Assembly (NCBI GenBank): GCA_958296015.1
Contig: CATQIH010000020.1
Coordinates: forward strand, 248,001-312,000
Source of the DNA: Cyclobacteriaceae bacterium
GTDB taxonomy: Bacteria > Bacteroidota > Bacteroidia > Cytophagales > Cyclobacteriaceae
DNA: 64,000 bases
Direction: 5' to 3'
Of this stretch, positions 33,773 to 43,502 are shown one piece after another (the stretch's first letter is position 1; each line of letters starts with the position of its first letter). The notes under the pieces were generated by a model. It saw nothing but the letters and a program-made list of their open reading frames with translations. It ran no database searches and had not been told where the DNA came from. Made by a program: the position numbers and the translations under genes.

Positions 33773-36229
33773 ATGAAAAAAAACTTGCCCAATATCCTGT
33801 ATCTGCTTGCTACTCATTATTGCTGGTTGCTACTGTTGATCACCATGACTACCGCCCGATTGTATGCACAGAGCACCGGTCAGCTATCAGGCTTTGTGCG
33901 CGACGCACGCACCGATGAGCTGCTTATTGGGGTGTCTGTACTGGTGGAGGGTACCAGCAGTGGTAGCATCACGGATGTTAAAGGATTTTATGCGATCAAA
34001 GGAGTCACTGCCGGTTCTTATAACGTCACAGCATCTTATGTAGGCTACCAGCCTCTCACTCGCTATAATGTGGTGGTGCGGTCGGGTGGAAATCCGGAAA
34101 CCGACTTTTTATTGAAAGAAGCTACTGATGAACTCAGCGAAGTGGTAGTGACAGCCAGCCCTTTCGAGAAGCTCGACGAAACGCCTAATTCTATTCAGCG
34201 GCTATCGCAGGAGGAGATAGCCACTTATCCTGGCGGAAATAATGATATTGCCAAAGTGGTGCAGTCGCTGCCGGGTGTTTCCGGCTCGGTAGGATTTCGC
34301 AACGATGTGATCATCCGGGGCGGTGCGCCCAACGAAAACGTGTACTATCTGGATGGCGTGGAGATCCCCAACATCAACCACTTCGCTACCCAGGGCAGTG
34401 CCGGAGGGCCAGTGGGCTTGCTCAATGTATCGTTTATCAACAACGTCACGCTCAGCACCAGTGCTTTTCCGGCTCGCTACGATAACGTACTCTCCGGCGT
34501 GTTGCAGTTTGATCAGCGCGATGGCGACCCGCAGCAGCGTCATGTCAACTTTCGCCTCAGTGCCAGCGAGGCCGCCATTACTCTGGATGGCCCACTTATT
34601 ACGCCCCGCGTGGATAAGCCCCGCGTGCAGTATCCACTGGGGGATACGCCCAACGTAGAAACGAATATTACAGATTCTTTAGCCAATACGACTTTTATTG
34701 TTTCTGTACGACGCTCTTATCTGCAATTTCTTTTCAAGCTGATTGGGTTGCCCTTTTTACCTGACTACTGGGACTATCAGTACAAAGTAAATCATAAGAT
34801 AGATACGTACAACGATGTTTACCTTACCGGTATTGGCTCGCTGGATAATTTTAAGATCAATCCGCCCGAGGAGGCTACCGAAGAGCAGCAAGCCCTTCTG
34901 GAACAGGTACCCATCATCCGTCAGTGGACCAGCACCATTGGTGTAGGCTGGCGCAACCGCTTCCGCAACAACAAAGGCTTTATGCGCACCGTACTCAGCG
35001 GCAATATTCTCAATAATACTTTCGATCGGTATACCGACAACGAAAACAAGCAGGGACTGCTGTTTACCAACAACTCGGTAGAGGACGAAAACAAGCTGCG
35101 GTACGAACTGACCAACTTTGCCGGGCAGTGGACCATTAGCAGTGGCTTTTTGGCGCAGTACTCGCGTTATACCAATACAACGAAAGATGTTGTCAACGAG
35201 ATAGATTACTCGACCCATCTTACGTTTTTTCGGTACGGCATTTTCTCCCAGGTTTCGCGTCCGTTGCTGCGCCAGCGGCTTACGTCTTCTTTCGGAATCA
35301 GGGCGGATGGGAACACATTTACAGCGCGGGGTAACAACATGCTGCGGACTTTGTCGCCACGGCTGGCACTTTCCTACACGCTGGCACCGCGCTGGAACAT
35401 CAACACCTCTGCGGGTATCTACTACAAAATTCCGCCCTATACGGTACTGGGTTACAAAGACAACCTGGGCAACTATGCCAACCGAGACAGCCGCTACATC
35501 CGCAGTGATCATCTGGTAGCCGGACTGGAGTTTTTGCCTACCCGTTCTTTTCGCATTACGCTGGAAGGTTTTTATAAGAAATACCACCATTACCCTGTTT
35601 CTGTCGCCAAAGGGGTATCGCTGGCTAACCTGGGAGGCAATTTTGAAGTGCTGGGCAACGAAGATATCAGCAGTGTTGGGCTGGGGCGTACCTATGGTAT
35701 TGAGTTGTTGCTTCAGCAGAAGCTGGCGCGCAATTTCTACGGCATCCTGGCTTACACCTATTATTTCAGCGCATATACCGGATTGAATACCGAAAAATAC
35801 ATTCCGTCGGTTTGGGACAACCGGCATCTGCTCACTTTTACAGGCGGTTATAAGCTTCCTAAAAACTGGGAAATAGGACTCCGGGTACGCTACCTGGGGG
35901 CAACGCCCTATGCACAGGCAAACTTTGAAGCATCTGCACAGTCTTATCCGATTGTTGTCATAGATTATGGTACGTTGGGCGATGACCGGCTGAAACCATA
36001 TAACCAGACAGACCTGCGAATAGACAAGAAATGGAACTTTACGCAGTGGACATTTAATGTTTTTCTGGAGATACAGAATATATTGGGAAATGATCTGCCT
36101 TCCGCTCCTTCCTATGCATTGAAGCGCGGCGATGATGGGATGCCGGCAGCACCCAGGCAACTGGAAGAAGTAATGTCTGCCAATAACAGTGGTACTATTC
36201 CTACGCTGGGTATTGTGATAGACTTTTAG
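33773..36229 (+). CDS. TonB-dependent outer-membrane receptor
   Basis: 818 residues: a signal peptide ending TTARLYAQ, a carboxypeptidase-regulatory-like domain (GQLSGFVRDARTDELLIGVS ... VGYQP), the plug (DIAKVVQSLPGVSGSVGFRND, VIIRGGAPNENVYYLDGVEI) and a long barrel ending GTIPTLGIVIDF. No SusD-like gene follows, so it is not a classical Sus-type glycan receptor; the substrate cannot be named. It is monocistronic, with a strong terminator at 36248-36278. Confidence 0.88.
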   Translation: MKKNLPNILYLLATHYCWLLLLITMTTARLYAQSTGQLSGFVRDARTDELLIGVSVLVEGTSSGSITDVKGFYAIKGVTAGSYNVTASYVGYQPLTRYNVVVRSGGNPETDFLLKEATDELSEVVVTASPFEKLDETPNSIQRLSQEEIATYPGGNNDIAKVVQSLPGVSGSVGFRNDVIIRGGAPNENVYYLDGVEIPNINHFATQGSAGGPVGLLNVSFINNVTLSTSAFPARYDNVLSGVLQFDQRDGDPQQRHVNFRLSASEAAITLDGPLITPRVDKPRVQYPLGDTPNVETNITDSLANTTFIVSVRRSYLQFLFKLIGLPFLPDYWDYQYKVNHKIDTYNDVYLTGIGSLDNFKINPPEEATEEQQALLEQVPIIRQWTSTIGVGWRNRFRNNKGFMRTVLSGNILNNTFDRYTDNENKQGLLFTNNSVEDENKLRYELTNFAGQWTISSGFLAQYSRYTNTTKDVVNEIDYSTHLTFFRYGIFSQVSRPLLRQRLTSSFGIRADGNTFTARGNNMLRTLSPRLALSYTLAPRWNINTSAGIYYKIPPYTVLGYKDNLGNYANRDSRYIRSDHLVAGLEFLPTRSFRITLEGFYKKYHHYPVSVAKGVSLANLGGNFEVLGNEDISSVGLGRTYGIELLLQQKLARNFYGILAYTYYFSAYTGLNTEKYIPSVWDNRHLLTFTGGYKLPKNWEIGLRVRYLGATPYAQANFEASAQSYPIVVIDYGTLGDDRLKPYNQTDLRIDKKWNFTQWTFNVFLEIQNILGNDLPSAPSYALKRGDDGMPAAPRQLEEVMSANNSGTIPTLGIVIDF

Positions 36230-36247
36230 AGGAAAGCAACAAGCAAA

Positions 36248-36278
36248 AAAAAAGTAAACCCACAAGGCTTACTTTTTT
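36248..36278. terminator. Bidirectional-looking terminator after the TonB receptor
   Basis: AAAAAAGTAA, A, CC, loop, GG, C, TTACTTTTTT: a stem with A-run on one side and T-run on the other, 19 bases past the receptor stop. Gap to the next gene (36279-36525) shows nothing else. Confidence 0.75.
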
Positions 36279-36525
36279 CACTTCTAATACAACAACCTAA
36301 AACTACTCTTTATATATCTGGTAACGATAATTTCTGATTTATGTGTCAAAGTAACGTAAAAAACCTTACCTAAGCAAATTAAATTTGAATTTTTTGTTAA
36401 AACTCAATAATAATTATTAGTTGTAAACAAAACTGCCAATGATTCAGGATGATTTGAATCAAAAGGCGGAACTAATGCAAAGTTAATCATTTATTTTATA
36501 ATATATAGGATTTATAGATAATAAA

Positions 36526-37452
36526 TTATTTGTGTAGCAATGCCGTGTACATCTTTTCATAAACAGGTACAGCAACATGCCGTGTTTTACCCATCCTGAC
36601 GACATCGCCTGTCAGGTATTCCACTTCTGTATTTTTGCCACGGTGAAAGTCGCTGTGCATAGAGGTGGTGGCATCAGGCGATGCATGATCCAGCCGACTG
36701 ATGGTTTTTTCAATGATATCATCAGGAAAGATAATATTTTTTGCCTTGGCTACCGCGATTAGTTCTCCCAGCAACTGTTGTAGTTGCTCTACATACGTCT
36801 GATGGCCTTTGATCTGGCCTAGTGGCACATCCAGATAGGAAGTGAGCGTGGCTGTAGAAGAAATAAAAAGATATTTTTCCCATATTTTATACTGAATATC
36901 ATCTACATAGTGCGCATCTATACCTGCCGCCTGGCACAACTTTTCCAGATAGCGCATTTTCTCCTGTGAGCCATCTGATGCACCAAAATAGACTTGCGCG
37001 ATTTTGCTGGTGACCTGTACCACACCGGGCGGCGCCAGTCGGGCAATAATATAAATGCAGCCCTCCCAGACTTCGTTATCCGGCAACACTTGCTGTATCT
37101 CCTGGCGATGGTTTACGCCATTAAGCAAAGGCAAAATGACTGTCTTCTGATGGATGCAAGGCTTCAACTGCTGTAGATTCTGAAGCAAGTCATAGCTTTT
37201 TGTACAGCAAATGATCACATCTGCCGAACCTATCTGAGCAGCATCGCTGGTTATTTGGGCTGGATGAGCAGTTTGCCTGCCCGATGGTGTATCCAGCAAC
37301 AGGCCCTGGTGGTTTATCTGCTGTTCGTTTTCTCCACGGGCAAAAAAATGAATACTCACCTCATTCGAATGTTCATAGTGCAATGCCAGCATACCGCCCA
37401 CATATCCTCCTACGCCTCCTATACCGGATATAACGATTTTCGTTTGGCTCAT
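36526..37452 (-). CDS. panE: 2-dehydropantoate 2-reductase (ketopantoate reductase) family
   Basis: 308 residues. The NADPH-binding N-terminus is IVISGIGGVGGYVGGMLA; VIICCTKSYDL and PLLNGVNHRQEI form the middle signature, and KIWEKYLFISSTATLTSYLDV contains the active-site lysine block, with SSMHSDFHRGKNTEVEYLTGDV-like ending (here TSMHSDFHRGKNTEVEYL). It reduces ketopantoate to pantoate for coenzyme A synthesis, or acts on a related 2-keto acid. Monocistronic. Confidence 0.88.
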   Translation of the reverse strand: MSQTKIVISGIGGVGGYVGGMLALHYEHSNEVSIHFFARGENEQQINHQGLLLDTPSGRQTAHPAQITSDAAQIGSADVIICCTKSYDLLQNLQQLKPCIHQKTVILPLLNGVNHRQEIQQVLPDNEVWEGCIYIIARLAPPGVVQVTSKIAQVYFGASDGSQEKMRYLEKLCQAAGIDAHYVDDIQYKIWEKYLFISSTATLTSYLDVPLGQIKGHQTYVEQLQQLLGELIAVAKAKNIIFPDDIIEKTISRLDHASPDATTSMHSDFHRGKNTEVEYLTGDVVRMGKTRHVAVPVYEKMYTALLHK

Positions 37453-37631
37453 AAATTACTTAAATATTTCTGATGTTGATAAACAATACGTGTACCCATA
37501 AGGTAGTGTGTTCATAATATATCAGGCAATAGCTGCCAGATGCTACAAACAAGCTGCCCTTTCTGAAGGAGTATCTATATGCATAACAGCTTGTGCTTGT
37601 ATCTGTTTTTACTATTCAGCAAACTAACTTT

Positions 37632-39938
37632 ATGATGAGAGCCTCGATGATCAGCCTCTGCTTGTGCTTCACTTTTTTAGCTCCCTCTTTTGGACAAAAC
37701 AAGAAAATGTCAAATGCTAGTTTGCCCCAAGCCATGCATGCGTTTGTTCAGGATTTGATGGATACAATGACGCTGGAAGAAAAGATCGGCCAGCTCAACC
37801 TGGTCTCTATCGGCTTTGACGTAACCGGCCCGGTGGTCAGCGAGAATGTGGAGGAGAAGATACAGAAAGGACTGGTAGGCGGCGTACTGAATACGTACAC
37901 CCCTGTGGCCGCCCGAAAGCTACAGGAAAAGGCTATGAAGCAGGCCCGGTTGGGAATTCCGCTCATCTTTGGTTACGACGTGATCCACGGTCACCGTACT
38001 ATCTTTCCGATACCGCTCGGATTGGCCGCTACTTGGGATTTGAAGGCGATCAAGAAAAGTGCGCGTATTGCCGCACAGGAAGCCAGTGCCGACGGCCTGA
38101 ACTGGGTGTATTCTCCGATGGTAGACATTGCCCGCGACCCACGTTGGGGGCGTGTGGCTGAAGGCTCGGGCGAAGATACCTGGTACGGCTCACAAGTGGC
38201 CAGGGTGATGGTAGAAGGCTATCAGGGCGACAATCTCGCTGCTGATAGCACCGTGATGGCCTGCCTCAAACACTTTGCGCTCTATGGTGCCGCAGAAGCT
38301 GGCCGCGACTATAACACGGTGGATATGAGCCTGCGCCGCATGTTTGAAGCGTACCTTCCGCCTTATAAAGCGGCCATTGATGCCGGTGTGGGAAGCGTAA
38401 TGACTTCTTTCAACGAGATCAATGGCGTACCTGCCTCAGCCAATAAGTGGCTGCTTACCGATCTGCTGAGAAAAAAATGGGGATTTGATGGCTTTGTAGT
38501 CACAGACTATACGGCACTTAACGAACTGGTAGCGCACGGCATTGGCAAAAACGAAGCCGAAGTAGGCGCACTGGCACTCAAAGCAGGCTCAGATATGGAC
38601 ATGGTAGGGGAAGTGTATCTGAACAACTTGCCTAAGCTGGTCAAAGAAGGTAAGGTAACCGAAGCTGAGATTGATACTGCCTGTCGGCGTGTGCTGGAAG
38701 CTAAATATAAACTCGGACTTTTCCAGGATCCTTATCGGTATGCCAACGAGCAGCGTGCCAAACAAACCATCATGCAGCCTTCCTTTGTACAGGCAGCCCG
38801 CGACATTGCCCGCCGCAGTATGGTACTACTAAAAAACAACCAGCAAACGCTACCTCTCAAAAAAACCGGCACCATCGCACTGGTTGGTCCATTGGCTAAA
38901 AGTCAGCGTGATATGATCGGCAACTGGAGCGGTGCCGGCGACTGGAAACAGGCCGTCAGCGTAGAACAGGGCATCCGCAAGGTAGCTGGAGATATAAAAA
39001 TCAACTACGCCAAAGGAGCCAACATCACCGATGATGAGCAACTCATTCGCCGACTGAACGCTCACGGTGGTGAACTGGACATTGATAATCGCTCGTCAGA
39101 AGATATGATTAAAGAGGCGGTAGCAACGGCACAAAAGTCTGATGTGATTGTGGCAGTGGTGGGCGAATCACAAGGTATGAGCGGAGAAGCGGCCAGCCGT
39201 GCCGACATCACCCTGCCCGGCAAACAGCTCGACCTGCTGAAAGCACTGAAAAAGACTGGCAAGCCGATGGCCATTGTGCTGATGAATGGCCGTCCGCTGG
39301 CCCTGAAATGGGAAGATGAAAATGCTGATGCCATCCTAGAGACCTGGTTTGCCGGTACACAGGCGGGCAACGCCATTGCCGATGTGCTCTTCGGAGATTA
39401 TAATCCTTCAGGCAAGCTCACCATGACGTTTCCCCAAGTAGTAGGGCAGGTGCCTATCTACTACAACCACAAAAATACCGGACGCCCATTCGGAGGTGAC
39501 GAACTGGACAAATACAAGTCGCGCTACCTGGATGTCTCCAACGAGCCGCTGTATCCTTTCGGCTATGGCCTGAGCTACACTACTTTTGCGTATGGCGATA
39601 TCAAGCTAAGCAAAAATACCCTGACCGCCGGCGATTCTATTCAGGTAAGCATCAAGGTGAGCAACACTGGTGACCGTGCCGGGGAAGAGGTAGTGCAACT
39701 GTATGTGCAGGACTTGGTAGGCACAGTAACCCGTCCTGTTAAAGAACTTAAAGGGTTTGAGAAAATACTGCTGGAACCTGGTCAAAGCAAGCAGGTTACT
39801 TTCAGCATCACCGAAGAGGCTCTTAAGTTCTATGATATTGACATGAACTACATAGCCGAGCCAGGCGATTTTAAAGTATATGTAGGATCGAACTCGCAGG
39901 AGGTGAAGGCAGCGGATTTTGCTTTTTCTAAAAAATGA
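37632..39938 (+). CDS. Glycoside hydrolase family 3 beta-glucosidase (BglX type)
   Basis: 768 residues from the ATG at 37632, with a signal peptide ending FLAPSFGQ. N-terminal TIM barrel: GQLNLVS, FGYDVIHGHRTIFPIPLG, CLKHFALYGAAEAGRDYN, nucleophile region GFVVTDYTALNELV. The alpha/beta sandwich carries VGESQGMSGEAASR, the usual acid/base loop. A fibronectin III-like C-terminal domain ends the protein. It hydrolyses beta-linked glucosyl ends in the periplasm. An in-frame TTG at 37593 is an unlikely start. Confidence 0.9.
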   Translation: MMRASMISLCLCFTFLAPSFGQNKKMSNASLPQAMHAFVQDLMDTMTLEEKIGQLNLVSIGFDVTGPVVSENVEEKIQKGLVGGVLNTYTPVAARKLQEKAMKQARLGIPLIFGYDVIHGHRTIFPIPLGLAATWDLKAIKKSARIAAQEASADGLNWVYSPMVDIARDPRWGRVAEGSGEDTWYGSQVARVMVEGYQGDNLAADSTVMACLKHFALYGAAEAGRDYNTVDMSLRRMFEAYLPPYKAAIDAGVGSVMTSFNEINGVPASANKWLLTDLLRKKWGFDGFVVTDYTALNELVAHGIGKNEAEVGALALKAGSDMDMVGEVYLNNLPKLVKEGKVTEAEIDTACRRVLEAKYKLGLFQDPYRYANEQRAKQTIMQPSFVQAARDIARRSMVLLKNNQQTLPLKKTGTIALVGPLAKSQRDMIGNWSGAGDWKQAVSVEQGIRKVAGDIKINYAKGANITDDEQLIRRLNAHGGELDIDNRSSEDMIKEAVATAQKSDVIVAVVGESQGMSGEAASRADITLPGKQLDLLKALKKTGKPMAIVLMNGRPLALKWEDENADAILETWFAGTQAGNAIADVLFGDYNPSGKLTMTFPQVVGQVPIYYNHKNTGRPFGGDELDKYKSRYLDVSNEPLYPFGYGLSYTTFAYGDIKLSKNTLTAGDSIQVSIKVSNTGDRAGEEVVQLYVQDLVGTVTRPVKELKGFEKILLEPGQSKQVTFSITEEALKFYDIDMNYIAEPGDFKVYVGSNSQEVKAADFAFSKK

Positions 39939-40172
39939 TTCTTACATCAGGTTAATTCTCCTTTATTAGCTGAAAGGCGCATTTTATTATTTGAGCATTG
40001 ATTGTTGAATGTTACGTATTGAATATTTAGCACTTAATATTCAACACTGAATACGCAATATTTAATGTTATAAGGAAGCTACAAAGCAATATAAAAGCCT
40101 GACAAAACTGTTTTTTAAATAAAACCTTACACTTTTTTATAAATATTATATAGATGAAGCAACTCATCTTTT

Positions 40173-40194
40173 GTTTTAAACGTTTGTTTAAAAC
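40173..40194. promoter_or_regulatory. TetR operator 1 (autoregulatory)
   Basis: GTTTTAAAC-GTTT-GTTTAAAAC, a perfect palindrome 27 bases before the tetR start. The TTTG at 40183-40186 inside it is a good -33 element, 20 bases from TACATTTG at 40207-40214 (-7), so bound repressor would block RNA polymerase. A near copy precedes the efflux operon. Confidence 0.82.
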
Positions 40195-40206
40195 AGATTA
40201 ACTAAT

Positions 40207-40214
40207 TACATTTG
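40207..40214 (+). promoter_or_regulatory. -7 element of the tetR promoter
   Basis: TACATTTG matches the Bacteroidota -7 consensus TAnnTTTG, with a TTTG -33 element 20 bases upstream inside the operator. It would give a nearly leaderless transcript for the gene starting at 40222. Confidence 0.55.
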
Positions 40215-40221
40215 CATCACC

Positions 40222-40839
40222 ATGACAGAACAGATAGGCGACAATACAGAAGAGAAAATCAGGGCAGTTGCTAAGAAGCTTTTCACCGAGAAAGGTTATA
40301 GCGGTACTACCATCCGCGATGTGGCAGAAGAAGCAGGTGTCAATGTGGCTTTGTTAAACTATTATTTCAGAAGCAAAGATAAATTGTTCAAAGCGATATT
40401 TATGGAGAACTTTCAGGAGTATTCCGACAAGATTTCCACCATTCTGTTTCAGGAAGACCTCACGCTGGAAACCCGCATCAGGCATTTCATCAACGAGGTG
40501 ACCGATCAACTCAAAAAAAATCCTGATCTTCCTACATTTATTATGACTGAGTGCAGGCAAAATGCAGAAATGTTTCAGGGTAAGTCCAAAGTATATAAAG
40601 AAAAGTTTGAGAATTCTCAGATGGTCAAACAGCTAAAGGAAGAAGAAGCTAAAGGAAATATTCGCCATATAGATCCTTTACACTTACATTTTATCATTTC
40701 TTCACAGGTAATGGCCCCCTTTTTGTCTGCGCCTGTGCTACAAATCAATGGCATTGTAGGAGAAAAATGGGAACAGTTTATTGAAGAACGCAAAGAGATC
40801 ATCGCCGATATGATTCTGGCGTATTTGAAAAAACCATAA
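40222..40839 (+). CDS. TetR/AcrR family repressor of the RND efflux operon
   Basis: 205 residues. The helix-turn-helix is TIRDVAEEAGVNVALLNYYFRSKDKLFKAIF, the standard TetR N-terminus; the rest is the helical ligand-binding domain. It precedes a TolC-MFP-RND operon in the same direction, and a palindromic operator occurs before its own gene and again before the tolC-like gene. It therefore most likely represses itself and the pump until a toxic ligand binds. Confidence 0.92.
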   Translation: MTEQIGDNTEEKIRAVAKKLFTEKGYSGTTIRDVAEEAGVNVALLNYYFRSKDKLFKAIFMENFQEYSDKISTILFQEDLTLETRIRHFINEVTDQLKKNPDLPTFIMTECRQNAEMFQGKSKVYKEKFENSQMVKQLKEEEAKGNIRHIDPLHLHFIISSQVMAPFLSAPVLQINGIVGEKWEQFIEERKEIIADMILAYLKKP

Positions 40840-40861
40840 TTAAACCTTTTTATTTACCTCT

Positions 40862-40883
40862 GTTTTAAACAAATGTTTAAAAA
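40862..40883. promoter_or_regulatory. TetR operator 2 (efflux operon)
   Basis: GTTTTAAAC-AAAT-GTTTAAAAA, one base off a perfect palindrome and matching operator 1 in both half-sites. It ends 11 bases before the ATG of the outer-membrane factor gene. Confidence 0.8.
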
Positions 40884-40894
40884 AATCATTTAAA

Positions 40895-42319
40895 ATGAGA
40901 ACTGAATTTAAATTTTTATCTATAACTATCGCTCTGAGCTGCTTTTTTCTGCTCAATGCAGGCTGGGCGCAAACAGTACAGGATGCAGAAAGCCTGTCTA
41001 TCAAAGACTGTATAGACTATGCCACGCAAAATAACAGCAACATCAAAATTGCTCGCCTCAACGAAAGAATTGCCCGGCAGCAGGTCAATGAGATAAGGGG
41101 CAGCGGGTTGCCGCAGGCAAAGATCACTGGAAGTTATGACGACAGGCTCAAAATTCCGTTGCTCGTTATTCCGGGGGGCGGTATACCGGGTGCTCCCACA
41201 GGTAATTCGGGGGCAGGCGGCAACAGCGATAATGCCAAGGGTCAGGGCATTCCGCTAGGCTATCAGTATAACTCATCGCTCACCGGCGAGGTAACGCAGA
41301 TGATCATCAACCCCTCGCTGTGGATAGGGCTGAAAGCTGCCAAATCAAGTAGTGAACTGTCGCAACAGCAAACGCAGCAGACACGCGAGAATACAGCCTA
41401 CAATATTGCTAGTGCTTACTATCAGGTAATTGTGGTACAGAAACAGCTAAGCCTGCTACAATCAAACCTGGCCAGTACACAACAGACGCTCACCAATACC
41501 CAGCTACAGTTTGATAATGGGGTAGCCAAGCAGGTAGATGTGAAACGCCTACAGGTGAACACCAGCAACCTGGAGTCGCAGATACAACAGGCGCAGCTAA
41601 ACCTTATGCAAGTGATCAACCAACTGAAATTTCAGATGGGTATGCCGCTGACCGAGCAAATAGCCCTCAGCGATACCGCCCTTGCTTTTAATCCACAAGA
41701 TAGAGTATTGGCAGAAACAAGTGAAGCTAGTTACCAGAACAGGATCGACTACCAGATTCTGCAAACCAACTTAAAACTTCAGGAACTTGACAGAAAAAAC
41801 AATACGGTAGGCTATTATCCTACCCTCAATGCTGTTGCCAACTACGGCTACCAGGCACAAGGCGGCGATTTTGCTTTGTTTGCCACCAACAATAATGGCT
41901 GGGTGGATTATAACACCGCCACCATCGGGCTGCGGCTCAACATTCCGGTGTTTGATGGCTTGCAGCGCCATGCCAAAGTCCAGCAGTCTAAGCTAAAAGC
42001 TGACCAACTCAAGGAAAATATCAGCCTGACAAAACAATCTATCGACCTGGAAACGTCTAATGCATTCAGCAAATACAGCAGCACACTGCAACGTATCGAT
42101 GCCGACCAGCAGAACGTGGCACTTGCCAAAGATGTGTACCAAATCACTCAACTGGAATTTCAGGAAGGCGTAGGCACCTCTACCGATGTGGTAGAAGCAG
42201 AGACGGCACTGCGGCAGGCACAAAATACCTACGTTACTACCTTGCTCGATCTGTATCTGGCACGGCTTGACCTGGAAAAATCCAAAGGAAATTTATTTAC
42301 CTATATAGACTCACTTTAA
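40895..42319 (+). CDS. TolC-family outer-membrane efflux protein
   Basis: 474 residues with a signal peptide (CFFLLNAGWAQ). Two outer-membrane-efflux-protein repeats with long amphipathic helices are visible: LSIKDCIDYATQNN ... REN(T)AYNIASAYYQVIV and GLRLNIPVFDGL ... ETALRQAQNTYVTTLLDLYLARLDLEKSKGNL. Residues ~95-115 are Gly/Asn-rich (a surface loop). It forms the outer-membrane channel of the tripartite pump encoded with the next two genes. Confidence 0.92.
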   Translation: MRTEFKFLSITIALSCFFLLNAGWAQTVQDAESLSIKDCIDYATQNNSNIKIARLNERIARQQVNEIRGSGLPQAKITGSYDDRLKIPLLVIPGGGIPGAPTGNSGAGGNSDNAKGQGIPLGYQYNSSLTGEVTQMIINPSLWIGLKAAKSSSELSQQQTQQTRENTAYNIASAYYQVIVVQKQLSLLQSNLASTQQTLTNTQLQFDNGVAKQVDVKRLQVNTSNLESQIQQAQLNLMQVINQLKFQMGMPLTEQIALSDTALAFNPQDRVLAETSEASYQNRIDYQILQTNLKLQELDRKNNTVGYYPTLNAVANYGYQAQGGDFALFATNNNGWVDYNTATIGLRLNIPVFDGLQRHAKVQQSKLKADQLKENISLTKQSIDLETSNAFSKYSSTLQRIDADQQNVALAKDVYQITQLEFQEGVGTSTDVVEAETALRQAQNTYVTTLLDLYLARLDLEKSKGNLFTYIDSL

Positions 42320-42343
42320 ATATTGTTTGTAATTAATACTTAT

Positions 42344-43399
42344 ATGAAAAAGATCATCACTATTGTTGTTGCTGTCATTCTGGTGGGCCTTGTGGCATTC
42401 CGGCTGGTTGGCAACAAGGAAAAAATTAACGCCGGTAACACTGTAAAAGACGATAACAATGTAAGTGCCACTGTAAATGCAGCTAAAGCCGAAAAAAGGC
42501 TGACCAACCAAAACCTGAATTTGCTGGGTACACTCACAGCCAATCAGGTGATTGACATCAAGTCTGAGGTGCAGGGCAAAGTAACCAAGCTGTACGTGGA
42601 ACTGGGCGACTACGTAAAAAAAGGACAAATTATTGCCCGTATCGACAACAGGATACAGTCACTGGCCCTGGACAATGCCGAACAGGCACTGGCAGATGCC
42701 AAACAAAACTATGGACGATATAAAAACCTCTACGAAGGTGGAGCAGCCAGCAAGGCGCAGTATGACCAATACAAACTGGCGTACGATAACGCACAGAATC
42801 AGTTGGCGCAGGCAAAGAAACAGCTATCCAATTCATCAGTTGTGGCCCCTGTCAGCGGGCAGATTACCAACAAAGCCGTAGAGGCAGGTTCTTTTGCCAC
42901 ACCGGGAACATCCATTGCTACGGTAGTGGATATATCCAAACTGAAAGTAGACCTGAGCGTAGCCGAAAGCGATGCTTATGCGCTGAACACAGGGGATTCC
43001 GTAGCTATCACTTCCAGCGTGTATCCGGGTATTACCTACCAGGGTAAGATCACTTTTATCAGTCCCAGGGGCGATGAAGCACATAATTATCCGGTAGAAG
43101 TGGCTTTCACCAATCAACAAGGTCACCCGCTGAAGGCAGGCACATATGTGAATGTTGCTTTTCAGCGCAAAAGCCAGGTACCTACCCTACAGATTCCCAG
43201 AGACGCGCTGGTAGGAAGTACCCAGAATGCGCAGGTGTATATTATTGAAGATAGCATTGCCTTTCTGCGACCTGTCACCGTGGGTACCGACAATGGCAAT
43301 TATTTGGAAGTGCTGAAGGGCCTGAAAGAAGGTGACCAGGTAGTAACCACCGGTCAGATCAACCTAAGCGACAGTACAAAAGTAAAGGTTGTAAAGTAG
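42344..43399 (+). CDS. RND efflux periplasmic adaptor (membrane fusion protein)
   Basis: 351 residues from the ATG at 42344 (an upstream TTG is unlikely because the N-terminal anchor KKIITIVVAVILVGLVAF starts here). Lipoyl half-motifs VIDIKSEVQGKVTKLYVELGDYVKKGQ and NSSVVAPVSGQITNKAVEAG flank a coiled coil with LDNAEQALADAKQNYGRYKNL. The barrel and membrane-proximal domains follow. It links the RND pump to the TolC-like channel. Confidence 0.92.
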   Translation: MKKIITIVVAVILVGLVAFRLVGNKEKINAGNTVKDDNNVSATVNAAKAEKRLTNQNLNLLGTLTANQVIDIKSEVQGKVTKLYVELGDYVKKGQIIARIDNRIQSLALDNAEQALADAKQNYGRYKNLYEGGAASKAQYDQYKLAYDNAQNQLAQAKKQLSNSSVVAPVSGQITNKAVEAGSFATPGTSIATVVDISKLKVDLSVAESDAYALNTGDSVAITSSVYPGITYQGKITFISPRGDEAHNYPVEVAFTNQQGHPLKAGTYVNVAFQRKSQVPTLQIPRDALVGSTQNAQVYIIEDSIAFLRPVTVGTDNGNYLEVLKGLKEGDQVVTTGQINLSDSTKVKVVK

Positions 43400-43502
43400 A
43401 CAGAAAACCGTGAGCCGAAAACCAGAATAGCTTGGTTCCGATAAGGCATTATTCCGGTCTTCTGTTTCCTTACTTCCATTTTGAACTATTAAAAAAATTC
43501 AT

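Noticed and set aside
34757-36265. Long minus-strand frame (502 residues) opposite the second TonB receptor
   Set aside because: It is antisense to clear plug and barrel sequence, has no recognisable domain and a composition typical of antisense frames.
39980-40075. AT-rich short repeats resembling TGAATATT/AATATTCA
   Set aside because: Low-complexity AT sequence with only 8-bp arms; not distinguishable from background in this AT-rich spacer.
43400-43502. Spacer between adaptor and RND genes as a possible internal promoter or repeat
   Set aside because: Contains weak GAAAACC-type direct repeats but no clear -33/-7 pair or strong hairpin.
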